A stretch of 15,570 bases of DNA from CAYNFH01 sp964396385. GTDB taxonomy: Bacteria > Armatimonadota > Chthonomonadetes > Chthonomonadales > CAJBBX01. Every line of letters starts with the position of its first letter. Position 1 is the first letter of the stretch. Of this stretch, positions 1 through 7,327 are shown piece by piece. The DNA lies in NCBI GenBank assembly GCA_964396385.1, contig CAYNFH010000162.1, positions 1 to 15,570 of the forward strand, written 5' to 3'. The position numbers were made by a program, and so were the translations under genes. Under the pieces are notes generated by a model. It was given only the letters and a program-made list of their open reading frames with translations. It was not told where the DNA came from and did not search any database.

Positions 1-1380
1 GTCATGCGAAAGCGCTGCCCCGAGCACGGTCCGTTCGAGGGGCTGATCTATGGTGACGCGGAGGCATACGTTCGCAATGCCCGCTATAACAAGCCCGGCG
101 CCATCCCGCTCCACTTTTCCACGGAGATCCGCGAGGGCTGCCCTCATGACTGCGGCCTCTGCCCGGACCACCAGCAGCACGTCTGCCTCGGCATTCTGGA
201 GATCAACAGCGCCTGCAATATGGGCTGCCCGCTCTGCTTCTCGGACGCCGGGCACGGCTTCAGCCTCACGCTGGAAGAGGTCGAAGGCATGCTGGACCAC
301 CTGGTCGAGACGGAGGGCAGTCCCGAGATCGTCCAGTTCTCCGGCGGGGAGCCCTCTATCCATCCCGACATCGTGCCCATGCTCCGCGCGGCGCGCGAGC
401 GCAACATCCGTTCGGTGATGCTCAACACCAACGGCAAGCGTATTGCCCGGGATGATGATTTCCTCGCGGCGCTGGACGAGATGCGCATCGCCATCTACTT
501 CCAGTTCGACGGGCTGGATCGGGAGACGTACCGAGTCATCCGCGGCGAGCCGGACATCCTGGAGGAGAAGGTCCGCGCGCTGGACCGGCTCGCGCAGACC
601 TCGTGCAACGTCGTGCTCGTGCCGGCCATTGAACGGGACGTGAACCTGCACGAGGTGGGCGCTATCGTCCGGTTCGCACTGGCCCATCCCGCGGTGCGCG
701 GCATCAACTTCCAACCGGCCTTTCACGCCGGCCGGTACGGCGCGCACGACCCGATGCGGCGGGTGACTATCCCGGACATCCTGCGGGGAATCGAGGAGCA
801 GACCGAGGGGCTGTTCCGCGTCACGGACTTCGTGCCCGTGCCCTGCTGCTTCCCCACCTGCAACTCGGTGACCTACGCCTACGTGGACGGCGGCGATGTG
901 GTCCCGATCCCGCGCCTTCTCCAGGTGGACGACTACCTGGACTACATCGCCAACCGGGTGCTGCCGGACATCTCCGGCGAGATCCGGCGGGCCCTGGAGG
1001 GGCTGTGGTCCTCGGCAGCCGTTCCCGGCTCGGAGAAGGCGTCCGGGGATTTCCGGCTCTCCTGCGCCGCCTGCGATCTACCGGCAGACTTCGACTTGGG
1101 CGAGTTGGAGAAGAAGATGTTCATGATCATGCTCCAGGACTTCATGGACCCATGGACGTTCAACCAGAAGAACCTCATGAAGTGCTGCAAGGAGATCCTG
1201 CTGCCGGACGGCAAGCAGGTCCCGTTCTGCGCCTACAACACTGTGGGCTACCGCGAACAGGCCCGTGCGCAGCTCTCGGCGCGCACGCGGGCCCGCGCCC
1301 AGGCGCGGCGGGCCGGCATCCCGTTCCACCCCGAGCCGCTGCGGTTCGACTTCTCCGGCGCGTTCGATGGCACCCACTGA
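1..1380 (+). CDS. Tes/MJ0619-like radical SAM protein, 5'-truncated by window edge
   Basis: This is a radical SAM enzyme. The canonical CxxxCxxC motif is at residues 71-78, counted from the ATG at position 4, and is followed by the FSGGEPS segment near 112-118. An N-terminal CPxxCGLCPDH motif (46-55) and several late cysteines (CCFPTC at 281-286, CAAC at 354-357, KCC at 393-395, PFCAYN at 407-412) suggest auxiliary Fe-S clusters. This layout matches the family of archaeal tetraether lipid synthase (Tes, MJ0619), which has many uncharacterised bacterial homologs. The first visible residues, RKRCPEHG, look like the second half of a rubredoxin-like CxxC...CPEHG metal ribbon. The first CxxC is missing and the frame is open to position 1, so the true start probably lies upstream. 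The gene overlaps the downstream methyltransferase by one base (TGATG). Substrate unknown: lipid C-C coupling or another radical methylation/coupling reaction is possible. The family call is good; the specific function is inference. Confidence 0.8.
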   Translation, partial: VMRKRCPEHGPFEGLIYGDAEAYVRNARYNKPGAIPLHFSTEIREGCPHDCGLCPDHQQHVCLGILEINSACNMGCPLCFSDAGHGFSLTLEEVEGMLDHLVETEGSPEIVQFSGGEPSIHPDIVPMLRAARERNIRSVMLNTNGKRIARDDDFLAALDEMRIAIYFQFDGLDRETYRVIRGEPDILEEKVRALDRLAQTSCNVVLVPAIERDVNLHEVGAIVRFALAHPAVRGINFQPAFHAGRYGAHDPMRRVTIPDILRGIEEQTEGLFRVTDFVPVPCCFPTCNSVTYAYVDGGDVVPIPRLLQVDDYLDYIANRVLPDISGEIRRALEGLWSSAAVPGSEKASGDFRLSCAACDLPADFDLGELEKKMFMIMLQDFMDPWTFNQKNLMKCCKEILLPDGKQVPFCAYNTVGYREQARAQLSARTRARAQARRAGIPFHPEPLRFDFSGAFDGTH

Positions 1381-2171
1381 TGGATGCCGCCGAGACCATC
1401 AAATCCTGCTGCGCCGCCCTCTATGAGCAGGACTGGGTGAAGGTCCTGCTAGGCGACTCCTTCCATCCGGGCGGGTTGAAGCTCACGGAGCGGCTGGGCG
1501 AGATGCTGGGCCTCGGCCCCGGCGTGCGCGTTCTGGATGTGGCGGCGGGACGGGGGTCGAGCGCCCTATTCCTCGCGCGCCGCTTTGGCTGCGAGGTAGC
1601 GGGCACGGACCTCAGCGCGGAGATGGCGCGGGAGGCGGAGGAGGCCGCGCAAGCGGAGGGGCTTGGCCATCTTGTCTCGTTCCGCCAGGGCGACGCGGAG
1701 CGGCTGCCGTTCGAGCAGGGAGCGTTTGACGCCCTCCTGTGCGAGTGCGCCTTCTGTACCTTTCCCGACAAGCGGACGGCTGCCGTCGAGTTCGCCCGCG
1801 TCCTCCGGCCCGGCGGGCGCGCCGGCATCAGCGATCTCACGCGGAATGGCGGCCTGCCGGACGAGCTGGAATCGCTGCTCGCCTGGGTGGCCTGTATCGC
1901 CGACGCGCGGCCCGTGGAGGAGTACGCCCGGTATCTGCGAGAAGCGGGATTCGAGGGATTCCAGCTAGAGCCGCACGATGAATCGCTGGTGCAGATGGTT
2001 AGCGACATCCGGGCTAGGCTCATTGGCGCACAGATCCTGGCCGGGTTGAAGAAGATCGCGCTTCCTGCCGGCGTGGACCTGGATCAGGCGCAGTCGATTG
2101 CGCGCTCGGCCGTGCAGGCGATTCAGGAGGGCCGGCTGGGCTACGCCCTGATCACCGGAGAGCGGCATTAG
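1380..2171 (+). CDS. Class I SAM-dependent methyltransferase
   Basis: The 263-residue product starts at the ATG overlapping the TGA of the radical SAM gene, so it is probably translationally coupled; no separate Shine-Dalgarno sequence is evident. SAM-binding motif I is VLDVAAGRG at residues 51-59, the acidic residue at the end of strand beta-2 is in GTDLS (75-79), and the post-motif region VLRPGGRAGISDL (141-153) is typical of the Methyltransf_11 fold. The N-terminus carries CCA at 10-12 and a GDSFHPGGL segment at 25-33; a cysteine trio CECAFC lies at 121-126. Clustered cysteines recall thiol/metalloid methyltransferases such as ArsM, but the classic ArsM cysteine spacing is not obvious, so the substrate stays open. 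Coupling to the radical SAM gene suggests that both act in the same pathway. Confidence 0.85.
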   Translation: MDAAETIKSCCAALYEQDWVKVLLGDSFHPGGLKLTERLGEMLGLGPGVRVLDVAAGRGSSALFLARRFGCEVAGTDLSAEMAREAEEAAQAEGLGHLVSFRQGDAERLPFEQGAFDALLCECAFCTFPDKRTAAVEFARVLRPGGRAGISDLTRNGGLPDELESLLAWVACIADARPVEEYARYLREAGFEGFQLEPHDESLVQMVSDIRARLIGAQILAGLKKIALPAGVDLDQAQSIARSAVQAIQEGRLGYALITGERH

Positions 2172-2235
2172 CGTCGCCGGCGCGGCCGGACCGGGTCTGC
2201 GGATCCGTGGTCCCTCAGGATGGCGGCTAGTCGCG

Positions 2236-3450
2236 GTGCTGGTGGGGAATGGCCTCTTGCGGATAGCCAACGCGGGCGGCGGCGCGCTGGTGGGCTTCTA
2301 CCTGGCAGATATGGCCAGGCACGGCGCCCCCGTGGGAGCGGGCCTCGTCGGCACGCTCGGCGCCGTGGCCAGCGGCGCCGAACTGGTGGGCGCGCTGCCC
2401 ATGGGCGTCCTGGTAGACCGCTTTGCGCCGCGCTCCGTGCTGGTAGCTGGCGCGCTCCTTGGCGCGGTGGCGACTCAGCTCTTCGGCCTCACGCGCGTGG
2501 TGCCCATCTTTCTTCTCTCCCGCGCGCTGGAGGGCATCGCCGCCGCGTCCAGCACCTCGCCGCTGCTCGCGCATCTGGCGGACGCATCCCGGCCGGACCG
2601 CGCCCTGCGCTCCCGGGTGATGAGCTTCTTCGAGCTCTCCCTCCTCGCCGGCATGGCGCTTGGCGCGCTGGTGGGCGGGACGCTCTGGGATTCGGTGAAG
2701 ACGGCCGCCTTCAGCCTGATGGCCGCCCTCTACCTGCTGGTGGCGCTGCTGTTCTGGTGGGGAGTGCGGGGCTATCCGATCACGCGATCCACTCCGCATC
2801 CACTGTGCGGCCTCAGACGGGCGCTGTCTGAGCCTCAGCTTCTGCGGCTGGCTCCTGCCTGGCTGGCGGTGACCGCCATCATCGGCATGTGGCTAACACA
2901 GATCGGCTTCCAGCTCAGCGGCCCGCCGGCCAGCGGGCAGTACCTCGTGGGCCGGTTCACCCCCGGAGAGGTGGGATTGGTGCTGCTGGTCTACTCGCTC
3001 GTGTTCGCAGCGGGCGTGACCGCCTGGGGATTCCTGATGGCACGCATCGCCCGGAGGCGCGTCCTCGTAGTCACGATGGTCGCCATGCTCTTCGCCTGCC
3101 TCTGGCTGTACCTGCTGAACCACTCCGGCCCGCTGCCCCTTTGGATGCGGGGCGCGCTGGTAGTCCTGGCCGCCTTCACGGTGATGGCGGAGAGCGGCTT
3201 TACGCCGGCCGCGCTGGCCTACCTGGCGGACGTAGCGGATAAAGGCGAGGGGCGGGGGGCCGCCATGGGCATCTATTCGCTGCTGCTGGGGCTCGGTGGA
3301 ATAGCAGGCGCGGCGCTGGGCGGCTGGCTAGGGCGGGCCTTCGCCTTGGACGGCCTGTTGCTCGGCACGCTCTTCCTAACTCTCGTGGCCCTGGCCGCGC
3401 TTGCGCGTTTGCGCAGAGAGCCGGGAACGGCAGCGCCAGCCCAAGAGTAA
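2236..3450 (+). CDS. MFS transporter
   Basis: The 404-residue product is strongly hydrophobic with about 12 predicted membrane segments in two halves separated by a polar loop near residues 178-200. MGVLVDRFAPRSVLVAG (56-72) matches the MFS loop 2-3 signature (G-x-L-x-D-R-x-G/A-x-R). A second-half counterpart is WGFLMARIARRRVLV near 259-273. The GTG at 2236 is the first conventional start, but the frame is open upstream to 2152 and the preceding residues (SGWRLVA) look like the natural beginning of helix 1. A non-canonical upstream start is therefore possible; the only nearby AGGA (2217-2220) is about 15 bp away. The gene lies 64 bp after the methyltransferase on the same strand, suggesting import or export of a substrate or product of the upstream enzymes. 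The substrate cannot be told from sequence. Confidence 0.85.
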   Translation: MLVGNGLLRIANAGGGALVGFYLADMARHGAPVGAGLVGTLGAVASGAELVGALPMGVLVDRFAPRSVLVAGALLGAVATQLFGLTRVVPIFLLSRALEGIAAASSTSPLLAHLADASRPDRALRSRVMSFFELSLLAGMALGALVGGTLWDSVKTAAFSLMAALYLLVALLFWWGVRGYPITRSTPHPLCGLRRALSEPQLLRLAPAWLAVTAIIGMWLTQIGFQLSGPPASGQYLVGRFTPGEVGLVLLVYSLVFAAGVTAWGFLMARIARRRVLVVTMVAMLFACLWLYLLNHSGPLPLWMRGALVVLAAFTVMAESGFTPAALAYLADVADKGEGRGAAMGIYSLLLGLGGIAGAALGGWLGRAFALDGLLLGTLFLTLVALAALARLRREPGTAAPAQE

Positions 3451-3504
3451 GAGCCGCTCACTGCTCAGACCGTCATCCACTGGCCGCCTGCCGGCTTCAA
3501 CGCG

Positions 3505-4182
3505 CTATTTGAGCGCAAGAAGGCGGTCAACGACCTCTATCAACGTATCCCCGGCGACGTCAGGCTCGGCCATAGCCGGCGAGAACCGGGTCTCCTGCCT
3601 CTTTACCCAGCCAGTAATCAGCCCCGCTTGATGGGCACCGTGCACGTCCCAGGCGTGCGCAGCCACAAGCGCCAGCCTCGCCGGCTCGACCTGCATCTCC
3701 CGGGCCGCATACAGGTAAGGCTCGCGGCGGGGCTTCCACTGCTTGACATCATCCACCGACAGGAGCCGGCTCACGTACCGATCTAGGCCGGCCCGCTTGA
3801 GGAGCCCGCTGGTGGTCTTCTCGCTGCCATTGGTCAACGTGGCGATCTGCAAACCCTGTCCGTGCAGCCTCTCAAACGCCGGCTCCACATCGGGGTGCGC
3901 GGTCAGCGTAGAGAATCCCTCCAGGGCGCGCTGGATCGCCGAAGGCGCCGCCTCTAATCCCTTGTCGTGGAGCAGGACCTCCAGCGCGGCGGCAGCCACC
4001 TCTTGGAACGGCCGGTACGTGTCCGCCGCGGCCAGCGCGAAGGCGTCGCGCAGCATCCGGCTGAACCAGGTCTCCAGCGCCTCCGGCTTCAGGCCCAGCT
4101 CCTGGAGGCGCGGCCGCAGGGGTTCTAGAGAAAAGAGCGTCTCGATCGCGTCGAACGCGACTGCAACAGGACGAGCAGCCAT
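3505..4182 (-). CDS. HAD-superfamily hydrolase, haloacid dehalogenase type II-like
   Basis: The 225-residue protein has the four HAD motifs. Motif I is VAFDAIETLF with nucleophile Asp11 and Thr15. Motif II is TLTNGS at 115-120. Motif III is the Lys of WKPRREPY (K150, with Y156). Motif IV lies in VAAHAWDVHGA (173-183, Asp179). The AAHxWD form and overall length fit the type II (L-2-haloacid dehalogenase-like) branch. In motif I the usual aromatic-Gly pair (FDAYGTL) is replaced by Ile-Glu, and the Asn of the classic SNAWD segment is His, so actual dehalogenation is uncertain and a phosphatase role is possible. The ATG is preceded by a strong GGAGGAAGG ribosome site (minus strand, about 4190-4198). 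It converges with the MFS gene across about 54 bp. Confidence 0.85.
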   Translation of the reverse strand: MAARPVAVAFDAIETLFSLEPLRPRLQELGLKPEALETWFSRMLRDAFALAAADTYRPFQEVAAAALEVLLHDKGLEAAPSAIQRALEGFSTLTAHPDVEPAFERLHGQGLQIATLTNGSEKTTSGLLKRAGLDRYVSRLLSVDDVKQWKPRREPYLYAAREMQVEPARLALVAAHAWDVHGAHQAGLITGWVKRQETRFSPAMAEPDVAGDTLIEVVDRLLALK

Positions 4183-4408
4183 GGTGATTCCTTCCTCCGA
4201 ACCGGGCGGGTTCGGTCGCTTTACGCGGGCGGCCAGTTTGTTCTTGTCTCACGCCGACCCCAAAACAGCGAGCATGGTGCCACAAAGTTCTTCGCCACCT
4301 CCACACCCTTCATCTCCGTACTGGCCCAGCTAGCGAAAAACCGGATGGGGCCGCACCACGGTTGGACTGCCGCAGCAGCCCACGCTCCAGCACTGAGCCC
4401 ACGGAGCT

Positions 4409-5122
4409 TCAGGAGGGTTCCGACGTGCTGGGTCCGCCGCTCAAGCCGGCGAGCATGGCCTGGAACCGGCCGAGGTCCGGCAGCGTGACACTGCCTCGGC
4501 CAACCGATAGCAGTCCTTCCGCGCTCCACTGGCCGAGCACGCGCGAGACGGTCTCCCGGCTGACGCCGGCCATCTGAGCGATCTCTTCCTGCCGCAGGCG
4601 CAGAGTGACCGGCCCGTCGCGCAGAAGCGGCATGGAATCCCGTGCAAGCTGGAGCAGCACCGTTCCTACCCGCACACGCACATCGGAGCTGGTCAGCGCC
4701 TGCACCCGCACCTGCATCCCCATCAACCGCCGAGAGAGGAGCCGCAGGAGCTGCCACGCAAAGCCGGACGGGCCGCTCGCCAGGCGGCGCAGGTCGTCCT
4801 GATGCAAGGAGGCGACCAGGCTCTCCTGGACGGCCTCGGCGGTGCATGGATAGGGCATGGAAAGGAATACAGCCACTTCCCCGAGCGCCTGGCCGGCGGA
4901 GACGATCTCCAGCGCGCGCAGCGCTCCGTTCGTCTCCGCAGAGAGCCGGAGCGCCCCATGCTGGATCAAATGGAGGTGTTCGCAGCGCTCGCCCTGCCGG
5001 AAGAGAATCTCCCCCGCCGCCAGCTCGCGCTGCGTTAGAAACTGCTGCAACGCGCTGATCTGTTCCTCGCCGAGTGCCTCCAGCAAGCCCAGTCTCATTA
5101 ACAGCAGCCGATAGCCGTTCAC
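4409..5122 (-). CDS. Crp/Fnr-family transcriptional regulator
   Basis: The start chosen is the GTG at 5120-5122, because a strong GGAGG lies 9 bases upstream on the minus strand; longer versions add non-conserved residues. The 237-residue product has an N-terminal cyclic-nucleotide-binding-type beta-roll (about 10-125, with GEILFRQGE and GEVAVFL), a dimerisation helix (about 120-145) and a C-terminal winged helix-turn-helix (RLRQEEIAQMAGVSRETVSRVLG, 175-197) whose recognition helix has the Crp-type SRETVSR. The N-terminal cysteine cluster of oxygen-sensing FNR is absent (cysteines only at 47 and 93), so the ligand is unknown. Its Crp-like recognition helix agrees with the TGTGA-N6-GCACA palindrome 66-87 bp upstream of its start. 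It probably controls itself and/or the divergent Cys/Met-rich gene. Confidence 0.9.
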   Translation of the reverse strand: MNGYRLLLMRLGLLEALGEEQISALQQFLTQRELAAGEILFRQGERCEHLHLIQHGALRLSAETNGALRALEIVSAGQALGEVAVFLSMPYPCTAEAVQESLVASLHQDDLRRLASGPSGFAWQLLRLLSRRLMGMQVRVQALTSSDVRVRVGTVLLQLARDSMPLLRDGPVTLRLRQEEIAQMAGVSRETVSRVLGQWSAEGLLSVGRGSVTLPDLGRFQAMLAGLSGGPSTSEPS

Positions 5123-5127
5123 GTCTT

Positions 5128-5136
5128 GCCCCCTCC
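5128..5136 (-). promoter_or_regulatory. Ribosome binding site fixing the regulator's GTG start
   Basis: Read on the minus strand this stretch holds GGAGGGGG, with the GGAGG about 9 bases before the GTG at 5122. It is the best Shine-Dalgarno match near the gene and argues against the longer open frame that begins at 5221. Confidence 0.6.
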
Positions 5137-5187
5137 ACCCATGCGATCCTTTTCTCAAACGACGCTGCTGCCCAAACATCTGTTCTC

Positions 5188-5209
5188 TTGTGTGATCTGG
5201 CGCACACAA
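5188..5209. promoter_or_regulatory. Crp-like palindromic operator
   Basis: The sequence is a perfect 7-bp inverted repeat, TTGTGTG, eight bases, then CACACAA. Its inner part reads TGTGA-N6-GCACA, one base off the E. coli CRP consensus TGTGA-N6-TCACA. It lies between the divergently transcribed Crp/Fnr-type gene (start 5122) and the exported Cys/Met-rich gene (start 5332), so it is most likely the binding site of that regulator. I could not assign -35/-10 boxes convincingly on either strand, so activation versus repression cannot be decided. Confidence 0.65.
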
Positions 5210-5331
5210 CTTTCGGAACAAAAGCCAGACCGCGCCTGTTTACTCTAGTGCATACCTTATCACGCCCGAGCGTGCGCTTCGATCGTAGGGCGGCCCCATG
5301 TGGCTGCTCCTACACCTAAAGGAGACTAATA

Positions 5332-5793
5332 ATGAGCAAGCCTCTGTACGCAATCCTGCCTGCCGCCGCGCTGCTCGCCGGCGCCCTGGCGGCAGCCGGG
5401 CTACGGAGCCCCCAGGCGCCACCGCCCATGGGCCATCCCCACATGATGGTCGCGCCAGGCGCGCGGAAGCTGCACAGCGAACTGGAACGCGTGAGCAGCG
5501 CGGCCGCAAAGAAAGGGATGTACACGTGCTGCCTTAATCCGCCCTGCGAGTTCTGCGGCGTCCACATGGCCATGTGCCCTTGCGGCAAGGAGCTGGTTGC
5601 CGGCAAACCGGTCTGCCGGGAGTGCAAAGGCGGGTGGGACGTGGGCGATGGCCGCATCCCGGGGGTAGATGCGGCCAATGTGAAGGGGGAGTCCGCTGCC
5701 CAGTCCATGAAGATGATGAAGGGCGGCATGATGGGTGGCATGCACGGAGGAATGAAGGGACATATGAAGGGACATATGAAGGGCAAAATGTAG
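5332..5793 (+). CDS. Exported Cys/Met/His-rich small protein, putative metal binding
   Basis: The 153-residue protein begins with a signal peptide or membrane anchor (hydrophobic about 4-24, with an AAA/AGALAAAG core). A central cysteine-rich block holds eight cysteines: CC at 66-67, CEFC at 72-75, CPC at 82-84, and CREC at 95-98, followed by KGGW. The tail (about 124-153) is almost entirely Met, Gly, Lys and His, with ten methionines and repeated HMKG units. Met/His-rich tails and CxxC pairs are typical of copper or silver handling outside the cytoplasm, but no named family is recognised. AAAGGAG at 5318-5324 gives a clear ribosome site. The gene stands alone between the Crp-like operator and a strong terminator, so it is probably a monocistronic unit controlled by the neighbouring regulator. 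Confidence 0.8.
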   Translation: MSKPLYAILPAAALLAGALAAAGLRSPQAPPPMGHPHMMVAPGARKLHSELERVSSAAAKKGMYTCCLNPPCEFCGVHMAMCPCGKELVAGKPVCRECKGGWDVGDGRIPGVDAANVKGESAAQSMKMMKGGMMGGMHGGMKGHMKGHMKGKM

Positions 5794-5800
5794 CTTCAGC

Positions 5801-5837
5801 ACAAGAGAGGCGGGCCAAATCGGCCCGCCTCTCTTGT
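5801..5837. terminator. Strong hairpin terminator
   Basis: A perfect 16-bp stem (ACAAGAGAGGCGGGCC and its complement) with a 5-base loop begins 7 bases after the stop of the Cys/Met-rich gene. The descending arm ends in CTCTTGTTA, so the U-tract is short, but the stem is long and GC-rich. The A-containing 5' foot means it could also work in the opposite direction. Confidence 0.8.
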
Positions 5838-5856
5838 TACCGCCTCGGAGGTCCGT

Positions 5857-6657
5857 ATGCCAAACTTTTCCTGGCCGGAAATACACGGCGCCCTGACCCA
5901 CTTTCCGGTCGCCCTCCTCATTACGGCCGTGGTCTTCGACCTGGGCGCCGCCTTGTTTCGCAGGCCCAACGGCCACGTGGTCAGCTTCTGGCTGCTCGTG
6001 GCCGCGGTCGTGATGGCTGTTCCCACGCTCTACGCCGGCTGGATGGCGGGCGACGTGTTGTTCCACGATGTCCAGCCGCCCAACATCTTCGTGTGGCACC
6101 GCACCGCCGCCTTCACCACGGCCGGAATCGCCGCAGTGCTCCTTCTCTTCCGTGCCCTGAAGCGCGACCTACTGCTGGGCGGCGCGCGGGCGCTCTCTAT
6201 CCTCCTCCTGCTGGCGGCGGCCGGCACGGTCGGATATACCGGTTACCTCGGCGGCCGCATGCTCTTCGGCAGCCAGGCCGTGAGCCATGAGCATGGAGGT
6301 GGAGAGGAGCATGAAGGAAAGGGGCATGAGCATGGCGGTGGAGAGCACCATGAAGACAAGGGGCATGAGCAGCACGCCACGGAGGAGCCAGAAGCGCCGG
6401 ATCCCAAGCTGGTTGCGGCGGGAGAACAGGCGTTCAAGGCGCGCAACTGTCTCTCATGCCACAAGATGTCCGGCAAGGGCGGCACCCTGGGGCCGGAACT
6501 CACAAATGAGGGCACCCACCAGCCCGACATGAACTGGCAAGTGGAGCACTTGAAGAACCCCGCCAAGATGACGCCCGGCTCTTCCATGCCCAGCTTCGCG
6601 CATCTAAAGCCGGATGAGCTCAATGCGCTGGCAGCATATCTGATCAGTCGGCGGTGA
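5857..6657 (+). CDS. DUF2231 membrane domain fused to c-type cytochrome
   Basis: The 266-residue product has three parts. Residues 1-138 are a DUF2231-like domain with four hydrophobic helices (about 15-34, 43-62, 81-99, 110-130) and the N-terminal HGALTHFPVALL signature. Residues 144-174 are a His/Glu/Gly linker made of a 13-residue unit present twice. Residues 185-266 are a class I cytochrome c domain with heme motif CLSCH (198-202) and a probable Met244 axial ligand in SSMPSF. DUF2231 proteins are often found with heme or metal redox partners; here the fusion implies a membrane-anchored periplasmic electron carrier. The His-rich linker could bind metal. GGAGG at 5847-5851 sets the start. 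The donor and acceptor are unknown. Confidence 0.88.
   Translation: MPNFSWPEIHGALTHFPVALLITAVVFDLGAALFRRPNGHVVSFWLLVAAVVMAVPTLYAGWMAGDVLFHDVQPPNIFVWHRTAAFTTAGIAAVLLLFRALKRDLLLGGARALSILLLLAAAGTVGYTGYLGGRMLFGSQAVSHEHGGGEEHEGKGHEHGGGEHHEDKGHEQHATEEPEAPDPKLVAAGEQAFKARNCLSCHKMSGKGGTLGPELTNEGTHQPDMNWQVEHLKNPAKMTPGSSMPSFAHLKPDELNALAAYLISRR
6286..6363 (+). repeat. 39-bp in-frame tandem duplication encoding His-rich linker
   Basis: Two adjacent 39-base units (6286-6324 and 6325-6363) encode HEHGGGEEHEGKG and HEHGGGEHHEDKG. The duplication keeps the frame and joins the membrane domain to the cytochrome domain. Confidence 0.8.
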
Positions 6658-6698
6658 TTGTCTTGTGCGGCGTGCGTTTCATCTGAGCAGATAGTGCA

Positions 6699-6731
6699 GC
6701 GCCTGTCAGCCGCCGGTCTTACCGCAGGCGC
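6699..6731 (+). promoter_or_regulatory. Imperfect hairpin in leader of VKOR-like gene
   Basis: GCGCCTG (6699-6705) pairs with CAGGCGC (6725-6731), and an inner CGGT/ACCG helix with a 3-base loop sits directly against the 3' arm, leaving an 8-base bulge on the 5' side. There is no following T-tract, so this is not a clear terminator. It lies 33 bases before the GTG start of the next gene and just ahead of its GAAGGAG ribosome site. Significance uncertain in such GC-rich DNA. Confidence 0.3.
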
Positions 6732-6764
6732 CCGAGGACCTTTCCGAAGGAGCCGGGGACGAGC

Positions 6765-7268
6765 GTGAATCCCGCACAGCTTCGCAGCAGCCTTCAAACA
6801 GGTGAATCGGCCAGCCTGAGGCGCCGCCGCGCCATCATCGGCCTCTCCTTGGTCGGCATGGCGGCGCTTGGGGCCGTGTCGCTCCTGCAGACAGGACTGG
6901 TCCGGCACCTGCCCGATCCGCCGATCGACGGCTTCGATTCCGACAAGGTCAACCTCTCGGATTCGGCGTATCGGTTCGGGGCGCCGGATGGGACGCTCGC
7001 CGTCGCCAGCCTGGCGGCCAATCTGCCGCTGGCCGCCTTCGGCACGGAGGACCGCGCCCGCAGCCAGCCCTGGGCGCCCCTGCTCGCCGCCGGCAAGGCC
7101 CTGGCAGACGCCATCATTGCAGGCTGGTACTTCTACCAGATGCCGGCAAAAGAACAGGCGTGGTGCGGCTACTGCATCACCGGAGCGCTGGCGAACTTTG
7201 GGATTCTCGCCCTCGCGGTTCCAGAAGCAAAGGAGGCGTGGGAGACTCTGTACGAGAGAACGAAATGA
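6765..7268 (+). CDS. VKOR-like (vitamin K epoxide reductase family) membrane protein
   Basis: The 167-residue protein has hydrophobic helices near 23-42, 78-92, 105-124 and 136-151 and a single WCGYC motif (Cys134, Cys137) at the start of the last helix. A CxxC at the membrane face near the C-terminus is the active site of VKOR-family enzymes, which pass electrons between thiols and quinones. Known bacterial VKORs usually have a second loop cysteine pair and often a thioredoxin domain; neither is present, so this is a reduced form needing a partner. The GTG start follows GAAGGAG by about 13 bases. It sits directly upstream of a disulfide oxidoreductase gene, which supports a thiol-redox role. 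Family call by motif and overall resemblance, not by search. Confidence 0.7.
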   Translation: MNPAQLRSSLQTGESASLRRRRAIIGLSLVGMAALGAVSLLQTGLVRHLPDPPIDGFDSDKVNLSDSAYRFGAPDGTLAVASLAANLPLAAFGTEDRARSQPWAPLLAAGKALADAIIAGWYFYQMPAKEQAWCGYCITGALANFGILALAVPEAKEAWETLYERTK

Positions 7269-7327
7269 TATGACAGCGGGCGGTATCACAGCGATGGAAC
7301 TCGGGCGGTCACGCGGATGAGGACGCT

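Noticed and set aside
4183..4408. Hidden gene between the regulator and the HAD gene
   Set aside because: No frame with protein-like composition or ribosome site was found; only the HAD gene's ribosome site is recognisable.
4221..5207. Minus-strand frame of 328 codons over the regulator
   Set aside because: It is a shifted frame of the Crp/Fnr gene, whose own frame has the helix-turn-helix and a good ribosome site.
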